A stretch of DNA of 64,000 nucleotides, taken from Micromonospora zingiberis. GTDB lineage: Bacteria; Actinomycetota; Actinomycetes; Mycobacteriales; Micromonosporaceae. The notes under the pieces were generated by a model. It did no database searches. It had not been told where the DNA came from and was given only the letters and a program-made list of their open reading frames with translations. Location: positions 496,001-560,000 of the forward strand of contig NZ_SJJR01000001.1 in assembly GCF_004331455.1 (NCBI RefSeq). The letters are read 5' to 3'. Shown here piece after piece: positions 51,583 to 60,344 of the stretch; the stretch's first letter is position 1; every line of letters begins with the position of its first letter. Both the position numbers and the translations under genes were made by a program.

Positions 51583-53616
51583 GTGCACGGACATCGCAGC
51601 CGGCGGCTGGCCGGAACGCTCGGCGCGGTCCTGATCGCCACCGCCGCGGCGGCGGGCACCGTCGCCACCGACAGTGCCCCGGCCGAGGCGGCGACGGTGG
51701 TCACCGTCCGACCCGACCCCTCCTACCAGGGCGCGGAGTTCGAGGGCTGGGGCACCAGCCTCGTCTGGTTCGCCAACGCCACCGGTGGCTACCCGGACGA
51801 GATCCGAGAACGGCTGGCCGAGCTGCTGTTCGGCGCGACCGGGCTCAACCTCAACATCGCGCGGTACAACATCGGTGGCGGCAACGCCCCGGACGTCCCC
51901 GACTACCTGCGTCCGGGCGGCGCCGTGCCGGGTTGGTGGCGGGCGCCGGCCGGCACCACCCGCGCCGACCGGGACTGGTGGAACCCCGACAACCCGGCCC
52001 ACTGGAACTGGGACGCGGACCCGGCACAACGGTGGTGGATCGACCGGATCAAGGACGACGTGACCCGCTGGGAGACGTTCAGCAACTCACCACCGTGGTT
52101 CCAGACGGTCAGCGGTTACGTCTCCGGCGGCTTCGACGCCAGCACCGAGCAGATCCGGGCCGACACCGTCGACGACTTCGCCACCTACCTGGTGCGGGCC
52201 ACCCGGCACCTGGAACAGGCCCACGGCATCACCGTCGACAGCATCGACCCGCTGAACGAGCCGAACACGAACTACTGGTCCACCCGACTCGGCGCCGACG
52301 GTAACCCGGTCGGCGGACGGCAGGAAGGGGCGCACGCCGGCCCGGCCCGACAACAGCAGGTGCTACGCGCGGTCGCGCAGCGACTGCGGGCCGAGGGCAG
52401 CCGCACCGCCCTCGCCGCGATGGACGAGACGAACCCGGGCACCTTCGCCACCAACTGGAACGCCTACGCCGACGACGTACGCGACCAGATCGACCGGCTC
52501 AACGTGCACACCTACGGCACCGGCCAGCGGACCGTGGTGCGCGACATCGCCAAAGCCGCCGACAAGCCGCTGTGGATGAGTGAGGTGGAGGGCTCCTGGA
52601 GCACCGGCCAGAGCTTCACCAGCATGCTTCCCGGCCTTGGCATCGCCCAACACATCGTCGACGACCTGCGGGAGTTGGAGCCGACCGCCTGGGTGCTCTG
52701 GCAGCCGGTCGAGGACTACGACAACATGAAGCCCGGCGGCGAGTTCCCGCAGGGTGGCAACTGGGGCAGCATCCAGGTCTCCTTCGCCTGCACCCGCACC
52801 GACACCCTGCGCAGCTGTCCGATCTACACGAACACCAAGTTCCACACGCTGCGCAACTTCACCCACCACATCCGGCCCGGTGACCGGCTGGTGCGGGTCG
52901 GCGACAGCAACAGCGTGGCGGCCGTCTCCGCCGACGGTCGGGCCACCGTCGTACACGTCAACTCCACCGCCGCCGCCCGGACGGTCCGGCTGGACCTGTC
53001 CGCGTTCGGGGCCGTCGCGCCGGACGCCACCGTGACCCCGGTCGTCACCAGCGCCAGCGGCGCACTGACCCGGGGAGTCACGGTCGGTGTCGACGGCCGC
53101 ATCGCCCAACTGGAGGTGCCCGCCCAGTCGGTGACCACCTTCCTGCTCACCGGGGTCAGCGGCGTCGACCCGGCCGCCGCCCCCATCCAGGACCAGCGGA
53201 CCTACCGGTTGCGGGGCGTGCAGAGTGGCCGCTCGCTCACCCCGTCCGGCAGTGCGGTGGTGATCCGCACCGACAGCGCGGGCGACGTGTCGCAACGATG
53301 GCGACTGACCAGGCTGGACCCCGGCTACGGCAACCGGGCGCGGTACGTGGTCAGCACGGCCGTCGGCGGCCAGCACCTGGCCGTGGTGAATCAGGGGGCA
53401 ACGCTGGTACCCGCCAGCGCCACCCCGTCGCCGGCCGCACAGTGGATCCTGTCCAGCACCGGGGACGGGACCCACACTCTGGTCAACGTGGCGACCGGAC
53501 GACTGCTGGACGTCGCCGGCCAGGCCACCCACGACGGGGCGGGTGTCTCGACCTGGCAGCCGAACTCCGGTGCCAACCAACGCTGGCAGGTGGTGGACGT
53601 GACCGCCACCCCGTGA
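51583..53616 (+). CDS. Secreted GH30 enzyme (likely endo-beta-1,6-galactanase) with ricin-type lectin
   Basis: A 677-residue exported protein. A Sec-type signal (RRLAGTLGAVLIATAAAAGTVA) leads to a GH30 barrel; acid/base Glu226 in DPLNEPNTNYW, nucleophile Glu334 in LWMSEVEGSW. A beta-sandwich side domain and, from about 540, a ricin-B lectin domain with QRWRL, AQWIL and NQRWQVV repeats follow. The GTG at 51583 has AAGGAGG 8 bp before it. Similarity in layout to GH30 subfamily 5 and the LacI operator suggest cleavage of beta-1,6-galactan side chains; the precise specificity is inferred. Confidence 0.88.
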   Translation: MHGHRSRRLAGTLGAVLIATAAAAGTVATDSAPAEAATVVTVRPDPSYQGAEFEGWGTSLVWFANATGGYPDEIRERLAELLFGATGLNLNIARYNIGGGNAPDVPDYLRPGGAVPGWWRAPAGTTRADRDWWNPDNPAHWNWDADPAQRWWIDRIKDDVTRWETFSNSPPWFQTVSGYVSGGFDASTEQIRADTVDDFATYLVRATRHLEQAHGITVDSIDPLNEPNTNYWSTRLGADGNPVGGRQEGAHAGPARQQQVLRAVAQRLRAEGSRTALAAMDETNPGTFATNWNAYADDVRDQIDRLNVHTYGTGQRTVVRDIAKAADKPLWMSEVEGSWSTGQSFTSMLPGLGIAQHIVDDLRELEPTAWVLWQPVEDYDNMKPGGEFPQGGNWGSIQVSFACTRTDTLRSCPIYTNTKFHTLRNFTHHIRPGDRLVRVGDSNSVAAVSADGRATVVHVNSTAAARTVRLDLSAFGAVAPDATVTPVVTSASGALTRGVTVGVDGRIAQLEVPAQSVTTFLLTGVSGVDPAAAPIQDQRTYRLRGVQSGRSLTPSGSAVVIRTDSAGDVSQRWRLTRLDPGYGNRARYVVSTAVGGQHLAVVNQGATLVPASATPSPAAQWILSSTGDGTHTLVNVATGRLLDVAGQATHDGAGVSTWQPNSGANQRWQVVDVTATP

Positions 53617-53710
53617 CTGCCCGGCGGGCCGCAACCGCTCACCGCGCCGACATGGTCGACACGACGGCCGGTGGCCCTCCCCTCGGCCTGCCGGGCCCCG
53701 GTGCTGATGG

Positions 53711-53746
53711 CGAAAGGGGGGCCGCGCCATCACGGCCCCCCTTTCG
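53711..53746. terminator. Bidirectional terminator between convergent genes
   Basis: CGAAAGGGGGGCCG, 8-base loop, then CGGCCCCCCTTTCG: a perfect 14-bp stem between the GH30 and WxL-like genes, with A/T-tracts at the stem base on both strands. Confidence 0.85.
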
Positions 53747-53755
53747 GTTCCGGCC

Positions 53756-54388
53756 CTACTCGAACAGGGACAGGGTCAGCGTCGAGGTGTACGCACCCGC
53801 CGCCACATCACCCGGCGTACGCAGGAACAGATCCGCGTTCACCGTGTACGCGTCACCAGCCACCGCACCCGAATCGAACGTGGAGACCAGCAACTCCTGA
53901 TCCACCAGACCCACGTTGTTACCCGGCTGCGTCGGCTCGTCCAACACCGTCACCACCTCTTCACCCTCACTGACCAGACCGGTGTCACCACCATCGATCA
54001 GCTTCGGCTTCCAACCCAGGTGCCCGGCACCGATCGACGCCTGACCGGCGTCACCGGTGAAGTCGGTGGCACTACCCAGCACCGCCCACGCGGCACCCGC
54101 CGGCACCTCGTCGGCGGTACGGGTGTCGGTGACGGTCACCGTCGGCAGGGTGCCGACGAACTGACGCACCAGCAGCGTCGAGCCGTCCTCGGCCAACGCC
54201 ACCGAATCACCGGCGATCGACATCGCCAGCACACCCGGTTCCTTGATCTCCTCGATGTCGACCGTCACCGACACGTCGGCGCTGTCACCCGGCTCGGCCA
54301 GGGCCGGTGATCCCACCGCCACCGACCCGGCCAGCAGGGCACCGGCGGCGCCAGCGGCGACCAGCCGCTTACGACTCCATGTGTTCAT
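53756..54388 (-). CDS. Secreted WxL-like surface protein
   Basis: A 210-residue exported protein with a signal peptide (KRLVAAGAAGALLAGSVAVGSPALA). The mature part is beta-rich with VTVTDTRTADEVPAGAAWAV, LGW and GAYTSTLTLSLFE at the C terminus, the layout of WxL-type cell-wall-binding domains in actinobacteria. The ATG at 54388 has GGAG 6 bp upstream, better than ATG 54403. It lies 24 bp downstream of the carboxypeptidase gene in the same direction, so both may be exported together. Function in the wall is presumed from the fold. Confidence 0.7.
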   Translation of the reverse strand: MNTWSRKRLVAAGAAGALLAGSVAVGSPALAEPGDSADVSVTVDIEEIKEPGVLAMSIAGDSVALAEDGSTLLVRQFVGTLPTVTVTDTRTADEVPAGAAWAVLGSATDFTGDAGQASIGAGHLGWKPKLIDGGDTGLVSEGEEVVTVLDEPTQPGNNVGLVDQELLVSTFDSGAVAGDAYTVNADLFLRTPGDVAAGAYTSTLTLSLFE

Positions 54389-54412
54389 TCGACTCTCCGT
54401 CATTGCATTCAG

Positions 54413-57172
54413 TTACTGAGCTGGCCGGGGGTCGGCGCAGTTGAGGGCCGCGTACTCCTTGGTGACGACGGTCGTCACCGCGGTGCCGTCGAGCGTCCCG
54501 GTGGCACGCGCCGACGCCGAGCCGGCGGCGACCGCGGTCGCCCGGGTGTTGAACTGCTGGAAGGTGTTACCGCCCGGCGCGACGTTGGCGGCGGCCTTGG
54601 TGCCGTACGCGCTCTCCAGGGCGATGCTCACGCCCGCGTTGTGCTCGTTGTTCGCCTGCACCGCGACGTACGCCTTGCCCGCCACGCACCGCACCTGGAC
54701 GGTGACCGTCACGGGCAGCGCCTCCGGGTCCCACACCTTCTTCTTGTTGTAGTTGGTGCTGGTTCCGTCGGGCAGGTAGCCGCCCTCCACGTTGCCCCGC
54801 GAGTCGACCGAGAACCAGTGCAGCGTGGTGCCGCTCGGCAGGGTCAGGGTCTCGCCGCCCTCGCGGACACCCGCCGAGCCGTAGAGCGCCGACTCGTAGG
54901 TGGGCCGGCTGCCGTCGACGGTGTAGAAGACCGCCGCCGGCTCGCTGGTGTCGAAGGTGACGTCGACCATGCCGGGCGTGGCGCTCGCTTCGACGTTCAC
55001 CGTGCTGGTGGGTGCCACCGTGTCGGTGTCGTAGTCGCGGGCCACCCGCAGCATCTCGACCAGACCGTTGGAGTACTCCAGGGTCTCTTCCTTGGCCGAC
55101 GCCCAGGTCGGCTGGAAGGAGGTGCCGACCTCGAAGTTCCAGGCGTAGATGCCGTACTTGTACCAGAGCATGTCACCGGAGTTGCCGGCCGCCGAGTAGA
55201 GCACGTCGGCGATCGGTCCGGTACGCGCCGGGGTGACCGCCAGGTTGCGGTGCCGCTTGATGGCGGTGAGGATCCGCGACGAGGCACCCCAGAACAGCGA
55301 CTCCTCGGCCAGCGTCGGCCGCGGCGCCGAGATCCGGCCCGGGGTCGCGTACGAGCCGGGCGACCACATGAAGTAGTTACCCGAGGAGTGCAGGTTCATC
55401 GAGAACTTGATGTTGCCCCGGGAGGCCAGCCAGTCGACGTTCTTGTTCTCCGGCTCCGACAGCTCGCTCGGTCCGGCGTACGTGTCGCTGGTGCAGCTGG
55501 TCGAGGCGCCCGAGTAGCCGTCGAAGAGGCTGTACTCGGTGTAGTTGCGGTTGTTGTCCACACCCCACGAGTTGCGGGCGAGGAAGTCCGCGTTCCCGGT
55601 GAGCGGGCAGTGGTTGGTCATGTTCCGACGCTGCGAGTTGAAGTCGTAGAACGAGTAGTGCCCGCCATCCGGGTTGATCGACGGGGCGATCCAGATGTCC
55701 AGGTTGTCGACCAGCTCACGGGTGTTCGCGTCGTGCTCGTAGTTGCGCAGCAGTCGCTCGGCGGTCTCGATGGTCACCAGCGGCGGAACCCACTCGCGCG
55801 CGTGCTCCTGGGCGTAGGCGAGCACACCGAGCTTGGAGCCGTCACGGTGCTTGCCGATCCGGATGGCGTACACCGAGTGCGGGTCACGGGAGACCGATGC
55901 CGGCGCGGCCAGGCCGTCGGTCAGCGTGGTCTTCGCGGCCGTGGCGACCACGCCGGTGCCCGCGTTACCCCGATAGGTGTACGCGGTCAGCAGCGTCCCC
56001 GCCTGCGCGTTCAGCGCCGCGACGACCTCAGCCGCGGTGCTGGTGACGGCACCGGCGGCGTTGGTGGCCAGGCTGACGCGTACGTCGCTGCCGGTGACCG
56101 TGACCGCCAGCGGCGAGTCGGCGGCACCGGGGTTGGCCAGCTCCACCGAGACGTTGTTGCCGCCCTCGTGGCCCCAGGCCAGCGAGTCCACGCCGACCCG
56201 GCTGGCGTTGGCGGTGCCCAGCACGGCCTGCGCCTTGCGCCGGTAGCCGTTGGTCTTGTACGGCAGCTCGACGATCTCGGAGATGCTCGGGTACTGCTCG
56301 GCCACCGCCTTGATCCGGGCGTACAGCTCGGTGGGGGTCAGGTAGCTGGTGACGAAGTCCTTCTGGTAGCCCGGTCCCTCGGGGGCGTCACCCTCGATGG
56401 GCAGCCATTCCTTCACCTTGGCCACCGCCACGTCACCGGTGGGGCTGGTGATCCGCACGTACTCCGGCTTGCTGGTCACGTTCGCCGCGCCCCGGTGGTA
56501 CATGTAGACCCCGGCGTCGACGAAGCGGGTGATGTTCTGCGTACCGCCGGAACCGATCTCGGTGCCCGGCCCGCTGTCCCGCGCCACGGTGAGCGCCGTG
56601 GTGGCGGTCTGGCCCTGGGCCCACTTCGCCTCCACCGACAGCACCTGGCTGGTGCCGTTGGTGTAGTAGTCGGCGCGAATGATCTTGACGTCGGAGACGG
56701 CCGCCCGGGCCGCCATCCCCGCCCCCGCCATGAACTCCTGGTTGTCGGCCAGGTGCTCGGCGATGGTCGCCTCCCGCTCGGCGATCCGGGCCTCGGAGTC
56801 GGCCGGGGTGTGCAGCACCTTGCCGAAGGTGAAGCCGGCGGCGGTCAGGCTGTCGACCTCGTTGCCCGTCACCACGGCGTGTACGACGATGCCGTTCTCG
56901 GTCCGGTCGACGTGGTGGTCGAGGTCGACGCCGGTGGCCACCAGCGCGTCCAACTCGTCGTTGTCGGCCAGCAGCACCTCGACCACGCTGGCCTTCTCGT
57001 CGGCCAGCCGGCCGAGGTCTTCGGGGGTCTCACGGACCGGAGCGGGGGCGGCGGCCTGCGGCAGAACGGCGGCGGCCGGGCTGACCAGCAGCAGCACCGC
57101 CGTGCCGGCCGCCAGCGCGGCGGACACGGGTACCCGGCGTCGCCACCGGGAACGGGTACGGAACTCAGACAT
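54413..57172 (-). CDS. Secreted M14-family zinc carboxypeptidase
   Basis: A 919-residue exported enzyme. A signal peptide (RRVPVSAALAAGTAVLLLVSPAAA) and a propeptide-like part with FN3-like strands precede the M14 domain. The zinc site is HAREW (His457, Glu460) and NLHSSGNYF; the catalytic Glu lies in WNFEVGTSF; NPDGG supplies the substrate-binding part. The C terminus has a chitobiase-like beta domain (VFYTVDGSRPTYESALYGSAG) and a further beta-sandwich with Cys. It would trim peptides or peptidoglycan stems outside the cell. The ATG at 57172 was chosen; an upstream extension of 29 residues is possible but lacks signal features. Confidence 0.9.
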   Translation of the reverse strand: MSEFRTRSRWRRRVPVSAALAAGTAVLLLVSPAAAVLPQAAAPAPVRETPEDLGRLADEKASVVEVLLADNDELDALVATGVDLDHHVDRTENGIVVHAVVTGNEVDSLTAAGFTFGKVLHTPADSEARIAEREATIAEHLADNQEFMAGAGMAARAAVSDVKIIRADYYTNGTSQVLSVEAKWAQGQTATTALTVARDSGPGTEIGSGGTQNITRFVDAGVYMYHRGAANVTSKPEYVRITSPTGDVAVAKVKEWLPIEGDAPEGPGYQKDFVTSYLTPTELYARIKAVAEQYPSISEIVELPYKTNGYRRKAQAVLGTANASRVGVDSLAWGHEGGNNVSVELANPGAADSPLAVTVTGSDVRVSLATNAAGAVTSTAAEVVAALNAQAGTLLTAYTYRGNAGTGVVATAAKTTLTDGLAAPASVSRDPHSVYAIRIGKHRDGSKLGVLAYAQEHAREWVPPLVTIETAERLLRNYEHDANTRELVDNLDIWIAPSINPDGGHYSFYDFNSQRRNMTNHCPLTGNADFLARNSWGVDNNRNYTEYSLFDGYSGASTSCTSDTYAGPSELSEPENKNVDWLASRGNIKFSMNLHSSGNYFMWSPGSYATPGRISAPRPTLAEESLFWGASSRILTAIKRHRNLAVTPARTGPIADVLYSAAGNSGDMLWYKYGIYAWNFEVGTSFQPTWASAKEETLEYSNGLVEMLRVARDYDTDTVAPTSTVNVEASATPGMVDVTFDTSEPAAVFYTVDGSRPTYESALYGSAGVREGGETLTLPSGTTLHWFSVDSRGNVEGGYLPDGTSTNYNKKKVWDPEALPVTVTVQVRCVAGKAYVAVQANNEHNAGVSIALESAYGTKAAANVAPGGNTFQQFNTRATAVAAGSASARATGTLDGTAVTTVVTKEYAALNCADPRPAQ

Positions 57173-57497
57173 GAGGCTTGTGGCCCCTTCTCGGCGTGCG
57201 GTGGGGGTGGGGATGACGAGCCTCGCCTCGGCCGCCAGTACCCCCGTGACGGCCAGCACGACAAGGCGTCCGGCGTGGACGCCACCCGCATCACCGACTA
57301 CGTAGCGTCACGCACCGGACCATAGGAGTGATCAGGTTGCGGACCACTTTCGTCCGCCGAAGGTCAACTGTCAATCATCCCAAAGTATGGACAGGTGATC
57401 ACCCCCACCTTGGCGAATGGCAGCCGATCAGGTGTTTGACCTGCATGCAGACTGGAGAGCAAGAGCGATGAAGCTCGTGTAAAAGGGGGGACCACGC
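57173..57497. other. Divergent intergenic region
   Basis: 325 bp without a supported gene, between the carboxypeptidase and a small Cys-containing protein. It is less GC-rich than its surroundings around 57360-57480 and should hold both promoters. AAGGGGGG at the right edge is the ribosome site of the plus-strand gene. Confidence 0.45.
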
Positions 57498-57818
57498 GTG
57501 TCCGAGAATGCCGGCAACCGACCCAGCCACACCTCCGACCGTCCGGAGCAGGTGACCGATCCGCTGCTGTGGCGACTCGCCCTGGACGTCGCCGACGCGC
57601 ACGCTCCGGCCGAGGACGGCGGCTGCGCCCACCTGCTCTGCGCGGGACAGGACTGGCCCTGCGCGCCCTGGCAGCAGGCACAACGGGCCCTCAACCTGGC
57701 ACAGGGCGGCTCGGCGGATGCGCCACCGGCACCCGGCCGGCAGGGCGTCTGGCCGACACCGGTGGCGCTGCCGAGTTGGCACGGCGAGCAGCCACGCGGC
57801 GACTCCGCAGCCGCCTGA
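57498..57818 (+). CDS. Small conserved actinobacterial protein with Cys motif
   Basis: A 106-residue protein of unknown function, starting with GTG after AAGGGGGG. The central motif is LLWRLALDVADAHAP then CAHLLCAGQDWPCAPWQQAQRAL, with three Cys that could bind a metal. The N- and C-terminal ends are Pro/Ala-rich and probably disordered. I recall similar proteins in related actinomycetes, without a known role. It stands 52 bp before the HSP18-type regulator. Confidence 0.6.
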   Translation: MSENAGNRPSHTSDRPEQVTDPLLWRLALDVADAHAPAEDGGCAHLLCAGQDWPCAPWQQAQRALNLAQGGSADAPPAPGRQGVWPTPVALPSWHGEQPRGDSAAA

Positions 57819-57849
57819 GCGGCCGGACAGCACGGGTTGGCCCCGCCGA

Positions 57850-57870
57850 CTGTCAAGATAGCGTTGACGG
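57850..57870. promoter_or_regulatory. Inverted-repeat operator of the HSP18-type regulator gene
   Basis: CTGTCAA and TTGACGG flank a 7-base centre directly before the GTG at 57871. The centre contains TAGCGT (57859-57864), a -10 that would give a leaderless transcript from the GTG. A stronger copy lies at 58331 in front of the MFS gene. Confidence 0.65.
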
Positions 57871-58350
57871 GTGCGTGAGCCGTTGGACCGTCTCGCGGGG
57901 ATCCGGACGGCCCGCGACCACCTGGACGAGGCGGAGTTGGACCTGATCGACCAGGCTCGGCAGGCCGGGGCGACCTGGCACCAGGTCGGCGCGGCGCTCG
58001 GGCTGGGCAGCCGGCAGGCCGCCGAGCAGCGGCGCCAGCGGCTGGCCGCCGGGCGCCGGGCCCGGCGGGTCACGGCCGACCGACGCTGGCCGGGTGAGGT
58101 CGCCGGGCTGCGCGCCCTGCTCGCCGGGCTGCATCGCTGGATCGAGGCGGACCGCCGCTGGGACGGCCGCTTCTCCGGCGCCGCACTGACCCGCCACACC
58201 ATCGCCCTCGCCCTGGACGCCGAGCCCGGCGCCCTGCACGACCTGGCCCGACACGTCGCCGCCGACCTCGCCACCGCCGGACGCCGGCTGCCACTTCCGA
58301 TCCGCGCCGTCAGCCGCGATCTGCACACCGCCCTGTCAACAGTACGTTGA
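57871..58350 (+). CDS. HSP18-type transcriptional regulator
   Basis: A 159-residue DNA-binding protein. The N-terminal helices end with the helix-turn-helix GATWHQVGAALGLGSRQAAEQRRQRL; the C-terminal half is Arg/Asp/His-rich and helical (LRALLAGLHRWIEADRRWD). RefSeq-type annotation calls such proteins HSP18 transcriptional regulators. The gene starts within a leaderless promoter overlapped by an inverted repeat, and its stop lies in a second, better inverted repeat before the MFS gene. Autoregulation and control of the transporter are therefore likely. The signal is unknown. Confidence 0.75.
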   Translation: MREPLDRLAGIRTARDHLDEAELDLIDQARQAGATWHQVGAALGLGSRQAAEQRRQRLAAGRRARRVTADRRWPGEVAGLRALLAGLHRWIEADRRWDGRFSGAALTRHTIALALDAEPGALHDLARHVAADLATAGRRLPLPIRAVSRDLHTALSTVR

Positions 58351-58355
58351 CAGGG
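58331..58355. promoter_or_regulatory. Perfect inverted-repeat operator before the MFS gene
   Basis: CCCTGTCAAC and GTTGACAGGG are exact inverted repeats around AGTAC. A TACGTT hexamer in the right centre (58343-58348) fits a -10. The regulator's stop codon (TGA) is in the right arm. TGTCAAC-N5-GTTGACA is strikingly like the TGTCATC-N5-GATGACA site I remember for Streptomyces RheA. Confidence 0.75.
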
Positions 58356-58427
58356 CCTCGCCACTATTGCTCCGGGTCAACTCAGGATTGAGGCTGTGAG
58401 TCAGCTCGACTCAACCCGGAGGCACCG

Positions 58428-59639
58428 GTGCGGCGAAACGCGATCCTGTTCGTGACCATCTCCGTGCTGTCCGGCTTCGGCGGCAGCGCGATGGCCCTGG
58501 TCGCCGGCATCTGGATCCTCGACCTGACCGGATCCAGCGGGCTGGCCGCCCTCGCCGGGCTCTGTGTGTACGCCCCCACGCTCGCCGGACCGTGGCTGGG
58601 CGCGCTGGTCGACCGGCTGCCCCGCCGGCCGCTGCTGATCGCGGCGAACCTGACCCTGGCCGCCGTGCTACCCACCCTGCTGGCGGTACGCGGGCCAGCG
58701 CAGACCTGGCTGCTGTTCGCCGTCTGCACGGTGTACGGCATCGCCTACGTCCTCATCGACGCCGGCGAGAGCGCCATCCTGCCCGCCGCGCTGTCACCGG
58801 CCGAACTCGGTCACGTCAACGGCTGGCGTTCCAGCGCCCAGGAAGGCGTCAAGCTCGTCGCCCCGCTGGCCGGCGCCGGCCTGTACGCCTGGCAGGGCGG
58901 ACACCTCGTCGCGCTGCTCGCCGCCGTCGCCCCGGCCCTGGTGGCGGTCGGCTACGCGGCGTTGCGCCTGACCCGCACCCCACGGGCCACCAGGAACCGG
59001 CGTGGCGCCGCCCGCGCCGGCCTCGCCGTGCTGTTCGGTTCGGCGTCGATCCGACTGCCGCTGACCCTCGCCGCGACCGCGATCGGCATGTCGACGTTCG
59101 TCACCGCCGCCGGATACGAGATCGTGACCGGCGTGCTGGGTATGCCGGCGGCCTTCCTCGGCGTCCTGCTCAGCACACAGGGCGCCGGCTCGATCGCCGG
59201 CGGCCTGGTCGTCGGCCGGCTGATCGCCCGGTTCGGCCCGGCCACCGTGGCCGTGGTCGGCGCGGCCCTGTTCGGCGCGAGTTGCCTGGCCCGTGGCCTG
59301 CCCTGGTGGCCGGCGGTGCTCGCCGCCTCGGTGGTGGCCGGGGTCGGTCTGCCGTGGACGCTCGTCGCGGCCGTCACCGCCGTACAGACCCACAGTCCGG
59401 ACGAGTTGCTGGGCCGGGCCGCCGCGACCGCCACCACTGTCATGTTCGGACCGATCGCGGTGGCCACGCCGCTCGGTTCCGCGGCCGTGCTGCTGGGCGC
59501 CCGGCCACCGCTCGTCCTCGCCGCCGCCGGCTGCCTCACCGCCGCCGCGCTGGCCGGGCACCGGCTCACTCGGTCGGGGCGGTCGCGGACCGATCTGGAC
59601 AGCACACGGTCAGCCCAGCCGGCACGGATCGGACCTTGA
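58428..59639 (+). CDS. MFS efflux transporter
   Basis: A 403-residue transporter with about 12 membrane helices. The loop after helix 2 has GALVDRLPRRPLLIAAN, the MFS loop motif (GxxxDRxGRR-like). The GTG start has GGAGG just upstream. It is probably an exporter (no binding-protein partner; multidrug-type fold). It follows the HSP18-type regulator and its operator, so drug- or stress-induced expression is plausible. The last 74 bp overlap the 3' end of the convergent kinase remnant. Confidence 0.87.
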   Translation: MRRNAILFVTISVLSGFGGSAMALVAGIWILDLTGSSGLAALAGLCVYAPTLAGPWLGALVDRLPRRPLLIAANLTLAAVLPTLLAVRGPAQTWLLFAVCTVYGIAYVLIDAGESAILPAALSPAELGHVNGWRSSAQEGVKLVAPLAGAGLYAWQGGHLVALLAAVAPALVAVGYAALRLTRTPRATRNRRGAARAGLAVLFGSASIRLPLTLAATAIGMSTFVTAAGYEIVTGVLGMPAAFLGVLLSTQGAGSIAGGLVVGRLIARFGPATVAVVGAALFGASCLARGLPWWPAVLAASVVAGVGLPWTLVAAVTAVQTHSPDELLGRAAATATTVMFGPIAVATPLGSAAVLLGARPPLVLAAAGCLTAAALAGHRLTRSGRSRTDLDSTRSAQPARIGP

Positions 59640-60222
59640 GCCGCCTGGTCCGCGACCGGGCGCCACCGTCCAGTTCGTACGTCTTGGGCTCGGCGAAGCG
59701 GACCTTGACCTTGCGGCCTCGGGTGATCCGGACGAACGTCGAGTCCTCGGATCGGCCGCTGGCCATCCGGCCCAGGGTGCGTGCCCAGTCGATCGCGCCG
59801 CTGGCCGTCGACACACCGATCTCCAGCGCCCCGTCGTCGGGGCGGGCGTCGTCGAAGGCCGGGATGCCACCGGTGATCGTGCCGACGTTGCCGAACAGCA
59901 CGCAGCTGGCCTCGCCGTCGAACCAGCGGTCACCGTCGACGGTGATCCGGGTACGGGTCAACTCGCCGCGTACGTGCCGCAGCCCGGTCCACACGTACGC
60001 GAGCCGGCCGAGGCGGCCCTTCAGCTCCCGGTCGGCCGCGCGGATCAGCTCCCCGTCGAACCCGGCGCCGGCCATCACCGCGAAGTGCTCCCCGTTGAGC
60101 TTGCCGAGGTCGAGGCGGCGGCGCCGGCCGTGCAGACCGATCCGGACCGCCGCCGGCAGGTCCTCGGGTATGCCGAGGTTGCCGGCGAAGAGGTTGGCGG
60201 TGCCGGCGGGCAGGATCGCCAC
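59566..60222 (-). pseudogene. Diacylglycerol/lipid kinase, N-terminally truncated
   Basis: A 218-residue remnant of a DagK/LCB5-family lipid kinase. It begins abruptly at AILPAGTANLFAGNLGIP, and has FAVMAGAGFDGELIRAADRELKG, ITVDGDRWFDGEASCVLFGN and PDDGALEIGV as in full enzymes. The usual first 80-100 residues, with the NP-SG and GGDGT nucleotide loops, are absent: the same frame continues upstream to a stop at 60327 with low-complexity sequence only. Without the GGDGT loop it cannot bind ATP in the normal way. The 5' end was probably lost at the junction with htpG. Confidence 0.6.
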
Positions 60223-60344
60223 CGGCGCGGGGCCGACCGAGCCTGGGCCGGGTTCGTGCCCGATCCGGGATCGGGTGGCGGCGCCGCGACGGCGTGGCCA
60301 TCCGATCCCGGTCGAGCGCGATCATGCTTCAGCCGCCCGAGCCC

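Noticed and set aside
54641..57325. 894-codon plus-strand frame opposite the carboxypeptidase
   Set aside because: Rich in Gly, Arg, His and Val with no domain; complement of a clear M14 enzyme.
58375..58430. Heat-shock HAIR (HspR) element before the MFS gene
   Set aside because: TTGAG and ACTCAA half-sites occur but spacing and order do not fit the known inverted repeat.
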